A DNA stretch of 64,000 bases from Ruminococcaceae bacterium HV4-5-B5C (lineage in GTDB: Bacteria > Bacillota > Clostridia > Oscillospirales > Acutalibacteraceae): positions 1 through 64,000 of the forward strand of contig FXYJ02000001.1 of NCBI GenBank assembly GCA_900184925.1, given 5' to 3'. The position numbers and the translations under genes are program-made. This document shows positions 51,465 to 60,072 of the stretch, piece by piece. Each line of letters opens with the position of its first letter. Within the stretch, counting starts at the first letter, position 1. The notes beneath the pieces are model-generated. The model ran no database searches. It had not been told where the DNA came from and saw nothing but the letters and a program-made list of their open reading frames with translations.

Positions 51465-51649
51465 CTTATGCATATATTTTTTGTCTTTCACGACTTTGAA
51501 AGAGCTTTTAAGCGACCACGTCCAACGTTATGTAGTTTTAGATTATTTTTAAAGGCTCATTGTCAATAGTTGCCTTCTGGAGGAAAACTTTCACTTGCTT
51601 TAGCGGGTTAAGTGAAAGGATGTTTTTCTATTTTGAAGGAGGCAACAAA

Positions 51650-52442
51650 ATGACAGAAGAAAATTATAAGTATCGTACAAATTCCCTTTTCCTTCGTAAT
51701 CAGTTCAAAGGAAAGGGGAAACTGCAAATTCCGGTTATCCCTAAATTTCAAATTCAACCGAACGATTTGAATAATTTGCTTCTCATTGGATTTGATAAAA
51801 TCAGCGGTTGCGGTTTCCACGTACATGGTGTCGGAACACGATAACCGCCAGGACTAGAAAGAGTTTTTCCTCAAGGGCTATAACGAGATGCTTCGGCGAA
51901 TTGAACCGGAGAAAATAATCTGCTACAAAAAACCATTTCCTGAGATGCAGGGCAATATTGAGTTTGTCGACTATGAGCTGAGCTCATGGAGGTACATGAA
52001 CGATGATCCGTATGCACCCTCAAAATACGCGAAATACATCTGCGGAGAAGAATCCGTTCCGATAGGAAGCCTTAAAAGCGGATATGTTGTAAGTGGGAAT
52101 GATGGGGATTATAATAGTATTATACAGACCGGAATGGGCAGCGCCTATGGTGGGCAGTGGAAACCTGCTAAGCTGGAAGATGAACGATTCTTGGGAGAGC
52201 CGGGAGAAATTAAAATTTCCTATGATAAAAAAGGAAATAGGATAGATACAAAGATTGGCGAGGATGGCAGAGCTACGAGAGAGCGCCATTACACAGACCA
52301 TAATAAACCGTGGGCACATACAAACCCACATGACCATGCGATTCGATGGGATAATCCAACAGGACATCCTGATCCACAGGGACCAATTAACTACCCGGAA
52401 AACAATGTCCCGGAATTTAAACAATATTGGAGGCAGAGTTAT
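51650..52442 (+). pseudogene. DUF4417 protein gene broken by an internal deletion
   Basis: The first part (51650-51843, 64 codons) encodes MTEENYKYRTNSLFLRNQFKGKGKLQIPVIPKF and NDLNNLLLIGFDKI, the start of phage- and plasmid-borne DUF4417 proteins. It stops at 51841-51843. A second frame from 51858 encodes FFLKGYNEMLRRIEPEKIICYKKPFPEMQGNIEFVDYELSSWRYM, the DUF4417 end, followed by the usual GSAYGGQWKP and GEPGEIKISYDKKGNRIDTKIGEDGRATRERHYTDH tail up to about 52442. The middle of the domain, roughly 100-150 residues, is absent and the frames do not match, so a deletion has broken it. Function of the family is unknown. AAGGAGGC precedes the first ATG. From 51888 the frame stays open into the next gene. 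Confidence 0.65.
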
Positions 52443-52724
52443 ATGAAATCTACAGTTGTTCAATCAAACAGCTTTGAAGAAAATAGATTTAAAACAATCA
52501 GCGATTTTAAGGACTGCATGCGTTGGCATGGTGAAGTCGAATTTGAATGGAATGGGCAAAATTACAGCATTACCCATCTTGACAAGATTAGCATCAGTGA
52601 AGCGAATAAACAAGAAACAGAAAAACTGTGTAGCACTGCGGATGAAGTTTTGGAGTACAAAGTCGGTGATGATAGGTTACGGGATGTCATTACACAGGTT
52701 ACAGTATGGAGCAGAACAATATAG
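52443..52724 (+). CDS. Small immunity-like protein adjoining DUF4417
   Basis: The 93-residue product contains FKTISDFKDCMRWHGEVEFEWNGQNYSITHLD and ADEVLEYKVGDDRLRDVITQVTVWSRTI. This resembles a family of small proteins usually next to DUF4417 or in toxin gene clusters, with the 'EFEWNGK.YSI' and 'LL.YKIDGK.L.DI' motifs. A GGAGG site lies nine bases before ATG 52443. It is in frame with the preceding DUF4417 tail, so a fused 278-residue reading from 51888 is also possible. An immunity role is inference. Confidence 0.55.
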   Translation: MKSTVVQSNSFEENRFKTISDFKDCMRWHGEVEFEWNGQNYSITHLDKISISEANKQETEKLCSTADEVLEYKVGDDRLRDVITQVTVWSRTI

Positions 52725-52913
52725 ACTGAGGCGTAATACTACTTGTCGACTGCCTGCAAACCATTGGTATTACTGGATTCCTCCAAGTCCTATAATTTCA
52801 CTCGGACCAAAAAGAACCGCATGAAACCTGAACAAATCAGATTCATGCGGTTCTTTCTTTTTGCCAAAACGTAGCAACCACGTAGTAAATATGCTTATTC
52901 TATCTTTTCAATT

Positions 52914-53050
52914 GAACTAGTTTGTAGGGGACTCTGCTTGATTACCGTTGCCGTTGCAGCCTCTTTACTATTTACGCAAACCAGTTCATCGAAAAGATGT
53001 AGTTCGGATAATTGTGCTTTGGTGTCTATCAGAGACTCAAACACGGACCG
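52914..53050. repeat. Decayed copy of the tRNA-derived dispersed repeat
   Basis: TTTGTAGGGGACTCTG, then ACCAGTTCATCGAAAAGATG and TAGTTCGGATAAT, then GGTGTCTATCAGAGACTCAAAC match the element at 23451-23594 with scattered changes. The tRNA-like end is degraded and no longer folds. It sits inside the tRNA-Pro island. Confidence 0.55.
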
Positions 53051-53309
53051 AACAATTAATTTTCGTTGAGCTTATTATTTTATGCGAAAGCGCGTGGATA
53101 CTTCGGACGGCGACCGACGTGAATATGCAAATACGATTGGTATGGACGATTGTTGCACTAAAAAAGTGGTAGTCAAGTGATTATAGCGTAGCAACCTAGG
53201 AGTAACCCACAGCGAAAGTGACAGAATTCAAAGAAATAAAAATTAAAAAAGTCAGCGACCACGGTTCTTGGCAGAACACAATGATATAAATTTAACGGCT
53301 TTTTTATCT

Positions 53310-53342
53310 GGGGTCAAGAGGCCGTGAGTTCAAGTCTCGCCA
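53310..53342 (+). repeat. Second att-like copy of the tRNA-Pro 3' part
   Basis: 33 identical bases with 51393-51425. The anticodon-side G-run is one base shorter just upstream, and the acceptor side reads ATCTGACCA instead of CTCGGACCA, so it cannot rebuild a tRNA. Confidence 0.8.
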
Positions 53343-53418
53343 TCTGACCACGTTGAATGTCCCTATAGGATCTGTGAATCCTTATAAGGGCACTCTGTTT
53401 TAATCCCGCTTCTTCTTT

Positions 53419-53439
53419 GGAGTAGCTGAAAGCTACTCC
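53419..53439. terminator. Stem-loop after the island
   Basis: GGAGTAGCT-GAA-AGCTACTCC followed by TTTTCTCGTTTTT: a clear rho-independent terminator on the plus strand. The rest of 53440-53903 has no gene I can support; a 26-codon frame at 53590 lacks a ribosome site. Confidence 0.75.
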
Positions 53440-53903
53440 TTTTCTCGTTTTTAAGCATATATCCGTTTGTGGGATACTGGGACGTTCCGGCAAGGTTACG
53501 CGGCCCGTATTTCAGAGTATTACCGTGGAAAAAATATTCAGTCAACACCTCGTCAGTAACCAGCCTAAAGGCATAATGATAATTTGTCGATGCCTGCACC
53601 GGATGTACAAATAGTTAAGATAATTCCGATTTTAAAGCAAAAACCGGAGGGGTATCGATACAATGTATAAATAAAAGCTAATAATGATTTATTATTTGCA
53701 CAAATTGCAAGTGAAACGAAGCTACGAAGTAACTGCAATTTTCGCATGGTTTGATAACGCTGTTTAGCGCTTTCAGCAAAATTCTTAGACCGCAAGACAA
53801 TACTGCACTTGGAGAACTATTTCGTAAGTATTCAGTGGGCAAGTTAAAAAATGCGTTACAAGCAAGGCACATATTCATTGGCGTATTTGTGAAGGGGATT
53901 TTA

Positions 53904-55508
53904 ATGATAACGGTATTGATTGCTGATGATGAGGAAAACGTAAGTCAACTAATCAAAGCTCTTATCCGCTGGGATGAGTTGGATTTACAGTTTCTTGGAT
54001 CTGTAAATAACGGGGAAACCGAATTTGATGTAATCTGCAAACAAAATCCAGACATTGTCATCACGGATATCAGAATGCCGGAAATGGATGGTCTGGAAGT
54101 TATCAGAAAAGCAAGAGAATTGAATCTGGACACGAAGTTTATTGTAGTTAGCGGGTATCGCCTGTTCGAATATGCTCAGAATGCGATTCGATATGGTGTG
54201 GAAGATTTTTTGTTGAAGCCGATCAATCAAACTGAATTAAATAATGTTCTGGAAAAGATTATTGACCAAAAGCAACAACTGCAAAAGCAACAGAATGATC
54301 AGGAGCAAATCCAAAGCGTTTTGGAAAAGAGCAGAAATATTCTGTATGATGAGCTTTTGCAGAAACTTTTACAGCATGCCCCTGAAACCGAAGATGTGCA
54401 GGAAACCAATAGACAATATCACTTGAACTTCAAAGACACTTATTATCAGGCTATTGTTCTGCAGCTGGATCAGACCAGGAAGGACATCGAGTATAAGAAT
54501 CAGGATACTTTCGTTCTGAATAAACTTATTGAAATTGCAGAAACATCTTTAGCCCCAATAACGCAGGAGAAGATAATCTTAAAATCGAACCCAAGCATCA
54601 TCTGTGTGCTGAATTTGAATTCAGAACCGGATGGGGCTGTTTCAAAAGAATACAGCAAGTTGTTTGGTGTTCTTCAAAATTATGTACTGGGGTTTGAGCA
54701 GTATGCGCTGACGATGGGGGTTGGCTTTGCTGTAACAGGAATGAAAAATTCCGGAGATTCAATAGTATCTGCAATAAATGCTGTCCGATGCCGTGTAATC
54801 CTTGGCTCAGACAAGACGATTAATGCGTCAGAATATCATCCTGCTCCAGCGGGAAGCGTTAGAAATATCGTGGACTGTTATAAAAGCGAAATGGTTAATG
54901 CAATTGAGTGCTTCGACGAAGAAAAACTGAATTCTGTTATTTCGGAGATGTTTCGTGCTCTTAATGCCATACAAGCGACAGATGGGGATGTTTTCTTAAA
55001 AATACATGATCAGATTATAACGGTCCTTTCAGAAATGGTGCCTCAGTTTGAAAAGCAGACTGCTGATTTAAAACTTGATCTTGAGGAAATTGGCAGCAGA
55101 AACTTTTCAATAAAAGAAATAGAACTTTTTCTGAAAGAAAAGTTGAGAACATTTCTGCGTTCCTGCAAGGAATTTCAGCTTTCACAAATTAATAAGCCCA
55201 TTCGAGATGCGAAACTTTATATTGGCCAAAATTACGGGGAAAAAGTCACTCTTGAAAATATCGCTGATTATGTAAATCTGAACGCGGTATATTTCAGTGT
55301 GCTGTTTAAAAAGGAGACAGGTCTGAACTTCAGTTCCTATCTTTTAAATGTCCGGATGAATGCAGCGAAGGAATTCTTACGGACAGGGAACGATACCATA
55401 GCGGCAATCGCCGAAAAAGTCGGGTATAAAGATGCAAAGCATTTCAGTCAGGTGTTTTCAAAGGCTGTCGGAATAAAGCCTGCAATGTATCGTAAAATCT
55501 ATTCGTAA
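53904..55508 (+). CDS. YesN-type response regulator (receiver plus AraC domain)
   Basis: The 534-residue regulator starts with a CheY-like receiver, MITVLIADDEENVSQLIKALI, with VITDIRMPEMDGLEV supplying the phosphorylated Asp (about residue 55) and VSGYRLFEYAQNAI and LLKPINQTEL the closing S/T and K. A helical linker (about 130-420, with a coiled QQKQQLQKQQNDQEQIQ stretch) leads to an AraC double HTH: DAKLYIGQNYGEKVTLENIADYVNLNAVYFSVLFKKETGLNFSSYLL and IAAIAEKVGYKDAKHFSQVFSKAVGIKPAMYRK. The start ATG 53904 has AAGGGG; the upstream frame from 53751 lacks one. It pairs with the kinase 12 bases downstream and probably activates the sugar transport genes. Confidence 0.94.
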   Translation: MITVLIADDEENVSQLIKALIRWDELDLQFLGSVNNGETEFDVICKQNPDIVITDIRMPEMDGLEVIRKARELNLDTKFIVVSGYRLFEYAQNAIRYGVEDFLLKPINQTELNNVLEKIIDQKQQLQKQQNDQEQIQSVLEKSRNILYDELLQKLLQHAPETEDVQETNRQYHLNFKDTYYQAIVLQLDQTRKDIEYKNQDTFVLNKLIEIAETSLAPITQEKIILKSNPSIICVLNLNSEPDGAVSKEYSKLFGVLQNYVLGFEQYALTMGVGFAVTGMKNSGDSIVSAINAVRCRVILGSDKTINASEYHPAPAGSVRNIVDCYKSEMVNAIECFDEEKLNSVISEMFRALNAIQATDGDVFLKIHDQIITVLSEMVPQFEKQTADLKLDLEEIGSRNFSIKEIELFLKEKLRTFLRSCKEFQLSQINKPIRDAKLYIGQNYGEKVTLENIADYVNLNAVYFSVLFKKETGLNFSSYLLNVRMNAAKEFLRTGNDTIAAIAEKVGYKDAKHFSQVFSKAVGIKPAMYRKIYS

Positions 55509-55519
55509 GAGGTTTGGCT

Positions 55520-56521
55520 ATGAATATGATAAAGCGCACAAAATGCTATGTAATCGTAAAACTGTGCATAGCATTGTCCTGCGTGATTTTGGCCGCTGCA
55601 TACCCCGGCAACCAGACAGTAGAATTTACGATTGCTGTGCTCCTTTTGCTGGATGTTTTGTTTTTTGTTCTCCTTTTCCGCGGGTGTTATCTTTACTACA
55701 AAAGTTTGCTGCAGACAGTCGACAAAAAGAACTGGAATGAATTTTTTTTGTCTCACGGAAAAAGCAAGTTTGAAGAACTGGATCGAATTATAAAAGCGTA
55801 TGCGGCGTATCTGGACCAGAAACATTCTGCAGCATTGCTTCAGAATCAGGCACAAATCAGTGCACTTCAAAACCAGATCAACCCGCATTTTTTATACAAT
55901 ACTCTCGATTCGATCAGGGGACAGGCTATTCTTGAAGGTTCTGAGCGTATTGCAAAAATTGTGGAAGCACTTTCCGCATTTTTTCGCTATAATATCAGCC
56001 AGAAAAGCAATATGGTGACGCTTCAGGATGAGCTGAACAACATATGGAATTACTTTGCAATTCAGGAATACCGGTTTAAAGATAAATTTAAGCTTCAAAT
56101 CGATGTGGATGAATCTGATGAAGATATATACAAATACTTTATCCCCAAACTAACCATTCAGCCTATTGTTGAAAATGCAATCTATCACGGCCTGGAGACG
56201 AAGGCCAGCGGCGGAGAAGTTACAATTCATATTGTTCGGACGATAAAGAAGATTCTGATTCGGGTATCGGATAATGGGAAAGGAATGACATTTGAAACTT
56301 TAAAAAAGCTGAATCACAAAATTCAAAGCGGCCGTATCACGAGCGAGGGAAATTCAACGGGCACTGGCATTGCTCTGGTAAACGTTGACAGACGTATCAA
56401 GCTGATTTATGGGCAGGATTATGGCATTACTGTTTACAGTACGGAAAACGTTGGAACAGATGTCGAGATTGCATTGCCTATTATGACAAAAGAGCCCCAA
56501 AAGGATTTGAATTTAATATGA
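55520..56521 (+). CDS. YesM-type sensor histidine kinase without an extracellular sensor domain
   Basis: The 333-residue kinase starts with two membrane helices (about residues 10-25 and 35-55) separated by only about ten residues, whereas YesM kinases usually have a large extracellular dCache domain. Then come the His_kinase domain (SALQNQINPHFLYNTLDSIRGQ, with H as the phosphorylation site) and HATPase motifs: LTIQPIVENAIYHGLETKAS (N box), IRVSDNGKGMTFE (G1) and NSTGTGIALVNVDRRI (G2). The kinase machinery looks intact, so it must take its signal from elsewhere. It overlaps the next gene (degenerate ABC protein) by 4 bases. Inference: the downstream ABC-like membrane complex supplies the signal. 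Confidence 0.93.
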   Translation: MNMIKRTKCYVIVKLCIALSCVILAAAYPGNQTVEFTIAVLLLLDVLFFVLLFRGCYLYYKSLLQTVDKKNWNEFFLSHGKSKFEELDRIIKAYAAYLDQKHSAALLQNQAQISALQNQINPHFLYNTLDSIRGQAILEGSERIAKIVEALSAFFRYNISQKSNMVTLQDELNNIWNYFAIQEYRFKDKFKLQIDVDESDEDIYKYFIPKLTIQPIVENAIYHGLETKASGGEVTIHIVRTIKKILIRVSDNGKGMTFETLKKLNHKIQSGRITSEGNSTGTGIALVNVDRRIKLIYGQDYGITVYSTENVGTDVEIALPIMTKEPQKDLNLI

Positions 56522-57942
56522 AACAGGAAATACTAAGGGCTCAAAACCTTTATGTCTCTTCAAACCTTCTTCGCCTGGAAAATGTGAATTTCAGTATTTA
56601 TGAAGGCCAGACGGTCGCTTTTCTCGGAATGAACAGGGCCGGGTGCGACCTGGCGATCGATACGATTTCCGGTCAGATAAAGGGACAGGAAGGAAAGTTT
56701 TTTGTTAACGAAAAACCCGTGCGAATCGGCAGTGAAAGCGATGCGCACCGATTGGGCATTTTTAAAATCTCAAGGGAAAGCTCTCTGGTTGAAAGTCTGG
56801 ATATTGCAGAAAATATTTTTGTCCTCCGGAAACTCAGCTTTCGAAGAATTTTGCTCCGAAAAGCAGTTTTAAACGCGCAGACAGCAGAACTCTTAAAGAT
56901 TGTGGGGCTGGATTTCCCGCCTAAAACAAAAGTTTCAAAATTGACAACTCCGCAGAGAAATCTTGTTGAGCTGGCCAAAGCTGTCGGGTGCGGTGCGAAG
57001 CTTATCCTTCTGGAAAACATTTATTCACTTTACAACACGCAGGAACTTATCCGGTTTCAGCAGGTGCTGGAGAAGCTGAAGTCAACCGGAATCTCCTTTA
57101 TCGTGGCCTGCCGTAACATATCTGAAGCAAGATTACTTTCGGATCAGATATTTTTTTTCAGGGACTGCTATCTGTCCAAAAAGATCAGTACCCTGAAGGT
57201 GACCAATTTGCAGGCGCAGCAATTCATGGGGTACGCTGCAGTGAAAGCGGTACCGCCGGCTGAGGCAAAAATTTCATCCGATGTGGTCTTCGCGCTGAAA
57301 AACCTGAAGCTGCCTATAAGAGAAGAGCCCCTCAGCTTTGAGGTTCACCGGGGAGAAGTGCTCGTTTTGCACATAGACGATGTTGATCAGGAAAAATTTC
57401 TGTCCGACGTCCTTTCAGGAGACAGAAAGGAACCCGGGACCGAATTTTATCTGGACAATCAAAGGCTTGCCTTATGGTCACGTAATCAGTCTGTGAAACA
57501 AAGGGTCATATGCCTTTCCAATCTCGACCACACCGATCATTTGTTTGAAAACATGAGCATAGGTGAAAATCTGATATTCCCGTCTTTAAAAAAAGTCAGC
57601 CGCTGCAAAATATACGTTAACAGCAGGATACCGCAAGTTGTGCTGGGGGACTGCTACTATAAGAATTACAGCTGCAAAGAAAAGGTTTCCGGGCTGGATC
57701 AATACACGCGGCTGTCGATCCTTCTGGAGCGGTGGTATATTTTCAACCCCAAGGCCGTTATTCTGGTTGAGCCGTATCAGTATTGTGATATTGCCTGCAT
57801 TACCCTTGTCAACAGCTATATTCGCCGTTTTGTGGAAAAAGGGATCGCTGTCGTCATGCTTACAATGAGAACTCACAATATAGAGAATTTCAATTACCGC
57901 CTCCTCAAAATTGAGAATGAAGATGTAAGCGGAGAAATGTAA
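56518..57942 (+). CDS. RbsA-like double ABC domain protein with degenerate ATPase sites
   Basis: The 474-residue protein has the two-domain layout of RbsA/MglA sugar ATPases but lost the catalytic motifs in both halves. In half 1, Walker A reads GMNRAGCDLAID where GENGAGKSTL is expected (no Lys or Ser/Thr), the signature reads LTTPQRNLVELAKAV instead of LSxGQQQ, Walker B ends LLEN instead of DEP, and the switch His is CRN. In half 2, HIDDVDQEKFLSDVLSG replaces the P-loop, VSGLDQYTRLSILLERW replaces LSGGNQQKV, and ILVEPYQ replaces FDEPT. It cannot be an ordinary ATPase. It lies between the kinase (4-base overlap) and a permease (0-base gap). The likely role is to relay conformational change; this is inference. 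Confidence 0.85.
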   Translation: MKQEILRAQNLYVSSNLLRLENVNFSIYEGQTVAFLGMNRAGCDLAIDTISGQIKGQEGKFFVNEKPVRIGSESDAHRLGIFKISRESSLVESLDIAENIFVLRKLSFRRILLRKAVLNAQTAELLKIVGLDFPPKTKVSKLTTPQRNLVELAKAVGCGAKLILLENIYSLYNTQELIRFQQVLEKLKSTGISFIVACRNISEARLLSDQIFFFRDCYLSKKISTLKVTNLQAQQFMGYAAVKAVPPAEAKISSDVVFALKNLKLPIREEPLSFEVHRGEVLVLHIDDVDQEKFLSDVLSGDRKEPGTEFYLDNQRLALWSRNQSVKQRVICLSNLDHTDHLFENMSIGENLIFPSLKKVSRCKIYVNSRIPQVVLGDCYYKNYSCKEKVSGLDQYTRLSILLERWYIFNPKAVILVEPYQYCDIACITLVNSYIRRFVEKGIAVVMLTMRTHNIENFNYRLLKIENEDVSGEM

Positions 57943-58881
57943 ATGATAAAACTTGATATTTTGCTTTACCTGAAATCAGGGCTGAAAAAATATCTGCTGT
58001 TTTTTATTATCCTGTTTCTTTATCTCATGTTTAATTTCAGGACAATAACGCTATCTGATTTTGAAATTCTCGCCAGGCATTTTTCTCTGCTTGCCTTCGC
58101 CGTAATCGGTGTCGGGGTTATTACCATAAGTGACGGAGTTGTTTTGTCTACCGGTGCACAGATTGCACTGGTCTCAACACTTGGGGCATATTTCATCTAT
58201 ATCTGTCGGTTGCCAATATGGTCCTGTGTCATTCTGATCATCCTGCTCTCTATCTTGTTTGCGGTTGTTTGCAGTTTTACTGTCGTAACTTTTCGTCTGC
58301 CGACACCGCTTTTGACTTTTATTCTTGTTGTGATTGTTTCGGGCGTGAATACAGAAATTCATTCTCAGATCAGGATAATGCCCGAGAATAACTTTGCTTT
58401 TTTGGCAGGTTACTCGGTTTGTGGCATACCCTTTTCCTTATTGACTTTTATTTTTTTTGCCCTTTTCACCTGTGTGTTTCTAAATTGCACCTATATTGGC
58501 CGGTGTCTGTATGCCACCGGGATCAATAGGGAAATTCTGTTTCAGACCGACGTACAGGTTGCCGTCGTGGAGGCAGCGGCCTGGATTGTCGGTACTCTGT
58601 GTATTGACACAGCCGGTTTTTTAACACTTTCTATGACGGGAGCCGGTGAGGGCGGAACAATGGATTACCTTACACTGGATGTTATAACGGCTCTCTCCAT
58701 TGGGCGAGTACGGCTTTGGGGTGGGAAAGGGACGCTGACCGGAATGATTCTGGGTACAATCGGAGTCGTTCTGCTGAATAGCTGGCTAATGGATTCAGCT
58801 GATTTTATGCAGAGTATCGTTAAGGGAGTTTTGATTGTGTCTATGCTGGTAGCTGAAAAAAATGCTTCCGATTCGCTTTGA
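57943..58881 (+). CDS. RbsC-like permease paired with the degenerate ABC protein
   Basis: The 312-residue membrane protein belongs to the BPD_transp_2 (ribose/xylose) permease family, with eight to ten helices (YLLFFIILFLYLMFNF, LLAFAVIGVGVITISDGVVLSTG, and ALSIGRVRLWGGKGTLTGMILGTIGVVLLNSW). The 'GGKGTLTGMILG' part matches the family's cytosolic loop near 'GG.G...G...G'. The 'DGVVLSTGAQIALV' part replaces the more usual GGIDLSVG, which is a notable change in the substrate-path motif. It directly follows the degenerate ATPase (stop TAA 57940-57942, ATG 57943). No binding protein belongs to this pair, and an intact transporter follows 160 bases later. Confidence 0.88.
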   Translation: MIKLDILLYLKSGLKKYLLFFIILFLYLMFNFRTITLSDFEILARHFSLLAFAVIGVGVITISDGVVLSTGAQIALVSTLGAYFIYICRLPIWSCVILIILLSILFAVVCSFTVVTFRLPTPLLTFILVVIVSGVNTEIHSQIRIMPENNFAFLAGYSVCGIPFSLLTFIFFALFTCVFLNCTYIGRCLYATGINREILFQTDVQVAVVEAAAWIVGTLCIDTAGFLTLSMTGAGEGGTMDYLTLDVITALSIGRVRLWGGKGTLTGMILGTIGVVLLNSWLMDSADFMQSIVKGVLIVSMLVAEKNASDSL

Positions 58882-58923
58882 AGCCCAATAAAACAGGAGA
58901 AATGTGTATGATTTTAGACTAAA

Positions 58924-59020
58924 TTGATAAATTTCTAAAGAACCTCCCACATAATATAAAGATTACTACATTGTGCAGCCGTACTGCTTTTTTTATAATT
59001 TATCTGTCCGTTGATAAATT
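58924..59020 (+). promoter_or_regulatory. Candidate regulatory region upstream of the sugar transporter
   Basis: TTGATAAATT occurs twice as a direct repeat (58924-58933 and 59011-59020), and AATTTATC-TGTCCGTT-GATAAATT (58997-59020) is a perfect 8-bp inverted repeat that overlaps a TATAAT (58995-59000). This could be the target of the AraC-type response regulator. The other 58882-59040 sequence shows nothing else. Confidence 0.45.
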
Positions 59021-59040
59021 AATTTGGGAGGAATGTAAGA

Positions 59041-60012
59041 ATGAAAAAAATAGTAGCAATTATCTTAACGGCTGCCATGGCTCTTTCCGTAACAGGGTGC
59101 AGCATGAGCCCGAGCTCCGCATCAAGCTCCGCTTCTGCCGCAAGTGCAGCAAGTACGGAGGGAAAGACCGGAAAAAAAGTCGGCCTGCTTCTTCCGACGC
59201 TTCAGTCGGAGTTTTTCATCAATATAGCAGACGGCGTAAAAAAGAATCTCTCCAAAGAAGGATATACCGTAAATGCGGCGTCTTTCGATTCGACCGACAG
59301 CAAGGCCATTGAGCAGATTGAAAATTTTACGGTTCAGAAAGTGGACGTCATTGTTGCGATGGTTACGGACAACGCCTGTGACGATGCGCTGAAGGCCGCC
59401 ATGGACAAAGGCATTAAGGTTTATGTCAGCGGCGTGAAAACGAAGTACTATGATGTTTGCCAGTTGGCCGACAATAAGGACGTAGGCAAGAAGATTGCAG
59501 AAGAAGCTGCAGATTTTGTCAACAAAAATCTTGACGGCAAAGCGGAAGTCGTTGCGATTGTTTCCACTAAAAGTGTAGATATGGCAAACAGAAGCAACAG
59601 CATGGTTGAAGAATTCCAAAAACTTTGCCCGAACTCACAAATCGTCGGTAAGGCGGAATACAAAGCGGTTGGCGACGGCACAGCAATTACGGAAAATATG
59701 CTTCAGCAGCATCCAAATATGAAGGTGATTATCAGCTTCAGCGATTCTGCCGCCGTCGAAGCAGTTGAAGTCGTTAAGGCAGCAGGCAAGGCCAGCGATA
59801 GATTTGGCATATACGGCTGTGACAGTACGCAGCAGGGCTTGAAAGAAATCGCGGCAAATGGCATTTTCCGTGGAACGGTAAACATGGGCAATCTTGTCGA
59901 CCAGATGTCGGATATCACCATGAAGCTCCTGAAGGGTGAAAAGATTGAAAAAGACTTTGTTGCCACGAATACTAAGATCACGGCAGAAAATGTAAAAGAC
60001 TACCTCAAATAA
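59041..60012 (+). CDS. Sugar ABC transporter substrate-binding lipoprotein
   Basis: The 323-residue protein has a lipoprotein signal (MKKIVAIILTAAMALSVTGCSM, lipobox SVTGC), a Ser/Ala linker, and a Peripla_BP_4 domain (KVGLLLPTLQSEFFINIADGVKKNLSKEGYTVNA; DVIVAMVTDNACDDALKAAMDKGIKVYV; RFGIYGCDSTQQGLKEIAANGIFRGTVNM). It belongs to the ribose/xylose/galactose-type pentose-hexose binders. Substrate cannot be read. The start ATG 59041 follows GGGAGGAATG. With the downstream ATPase and permease it forms a complete transporter. Confidence 0.94.
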   Translation: MKKIVAIILTAAMALSVTGCSMSPSSASSSASAASAASTEGKTGKKVGLLLPTLQSEFFINIADGVKKNLSKEGYTVNAASFDSTDSKAIEQIENFTVQKVDVIVAMVTDNACDDALKAAMDKGIKVYVSGVKTKYYDVCQLADNKDVGKKIAEEAADFVNKNLDGKAEVVAIVSTKSVDMANRSNSMVEEFQKLCPNSQIVGKAEYKAVGDGTAITENMLQQHPNMKVIISFSDSAAVEAVEVVKAAGKASDRFGIYGCDSTQQGLKEIAANGIFRGTVNMGNLVDQMSDITMKLLKGEKIEKDFVATNTKITAENVKDYLK

Positions 60013-60027
60013 AAGCATTCCGGTTTT

Positions 60028-60050
60028 GCAGGAGGATTCTATCCTCCTGC
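60028..60050 (+). terminator. Stem-loop between binding protein and ATPase genes
   Basis: GCAGGAGGA-TTCTA-TCCTCCTGC lies in the 60-base gap and has no U-run. Such stems often let the binding protein be made in excess of the membrane subunits. Confidence 0.65.
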
Positions 60051-60072
60051 TTACCATAAGGAGAGGATCGTT

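Larger units (their letters stand above)
51359..53342 (+). mobile_element. tRNA-Pro-associated genomic island or its remnant
   Basis: The stretch GGGGTCAAGAGGCCGTGAGT and the following bases at 51393-51425 inside tRNA-Pro recurs over 33 identical bases at 53310-53342, and similarity continues to ACCA. Such direct repeats are the usual trace of integration at the 3' end of a tRNA gene. The 1.9 kb between holds a broken DUF4417 gene, a small intact gene and a decayed tRNA-like repeat, and no integrase, so it looks like a worn satellite or the end of a larger lost element. Confidence 0.72.

Noticed and set aside
53363..53599. 78-codon minus-strand frame after the tRNA-Pro island
   Set aside because: It contains a rho-independent terminator hairpin and no recognisable protein features.
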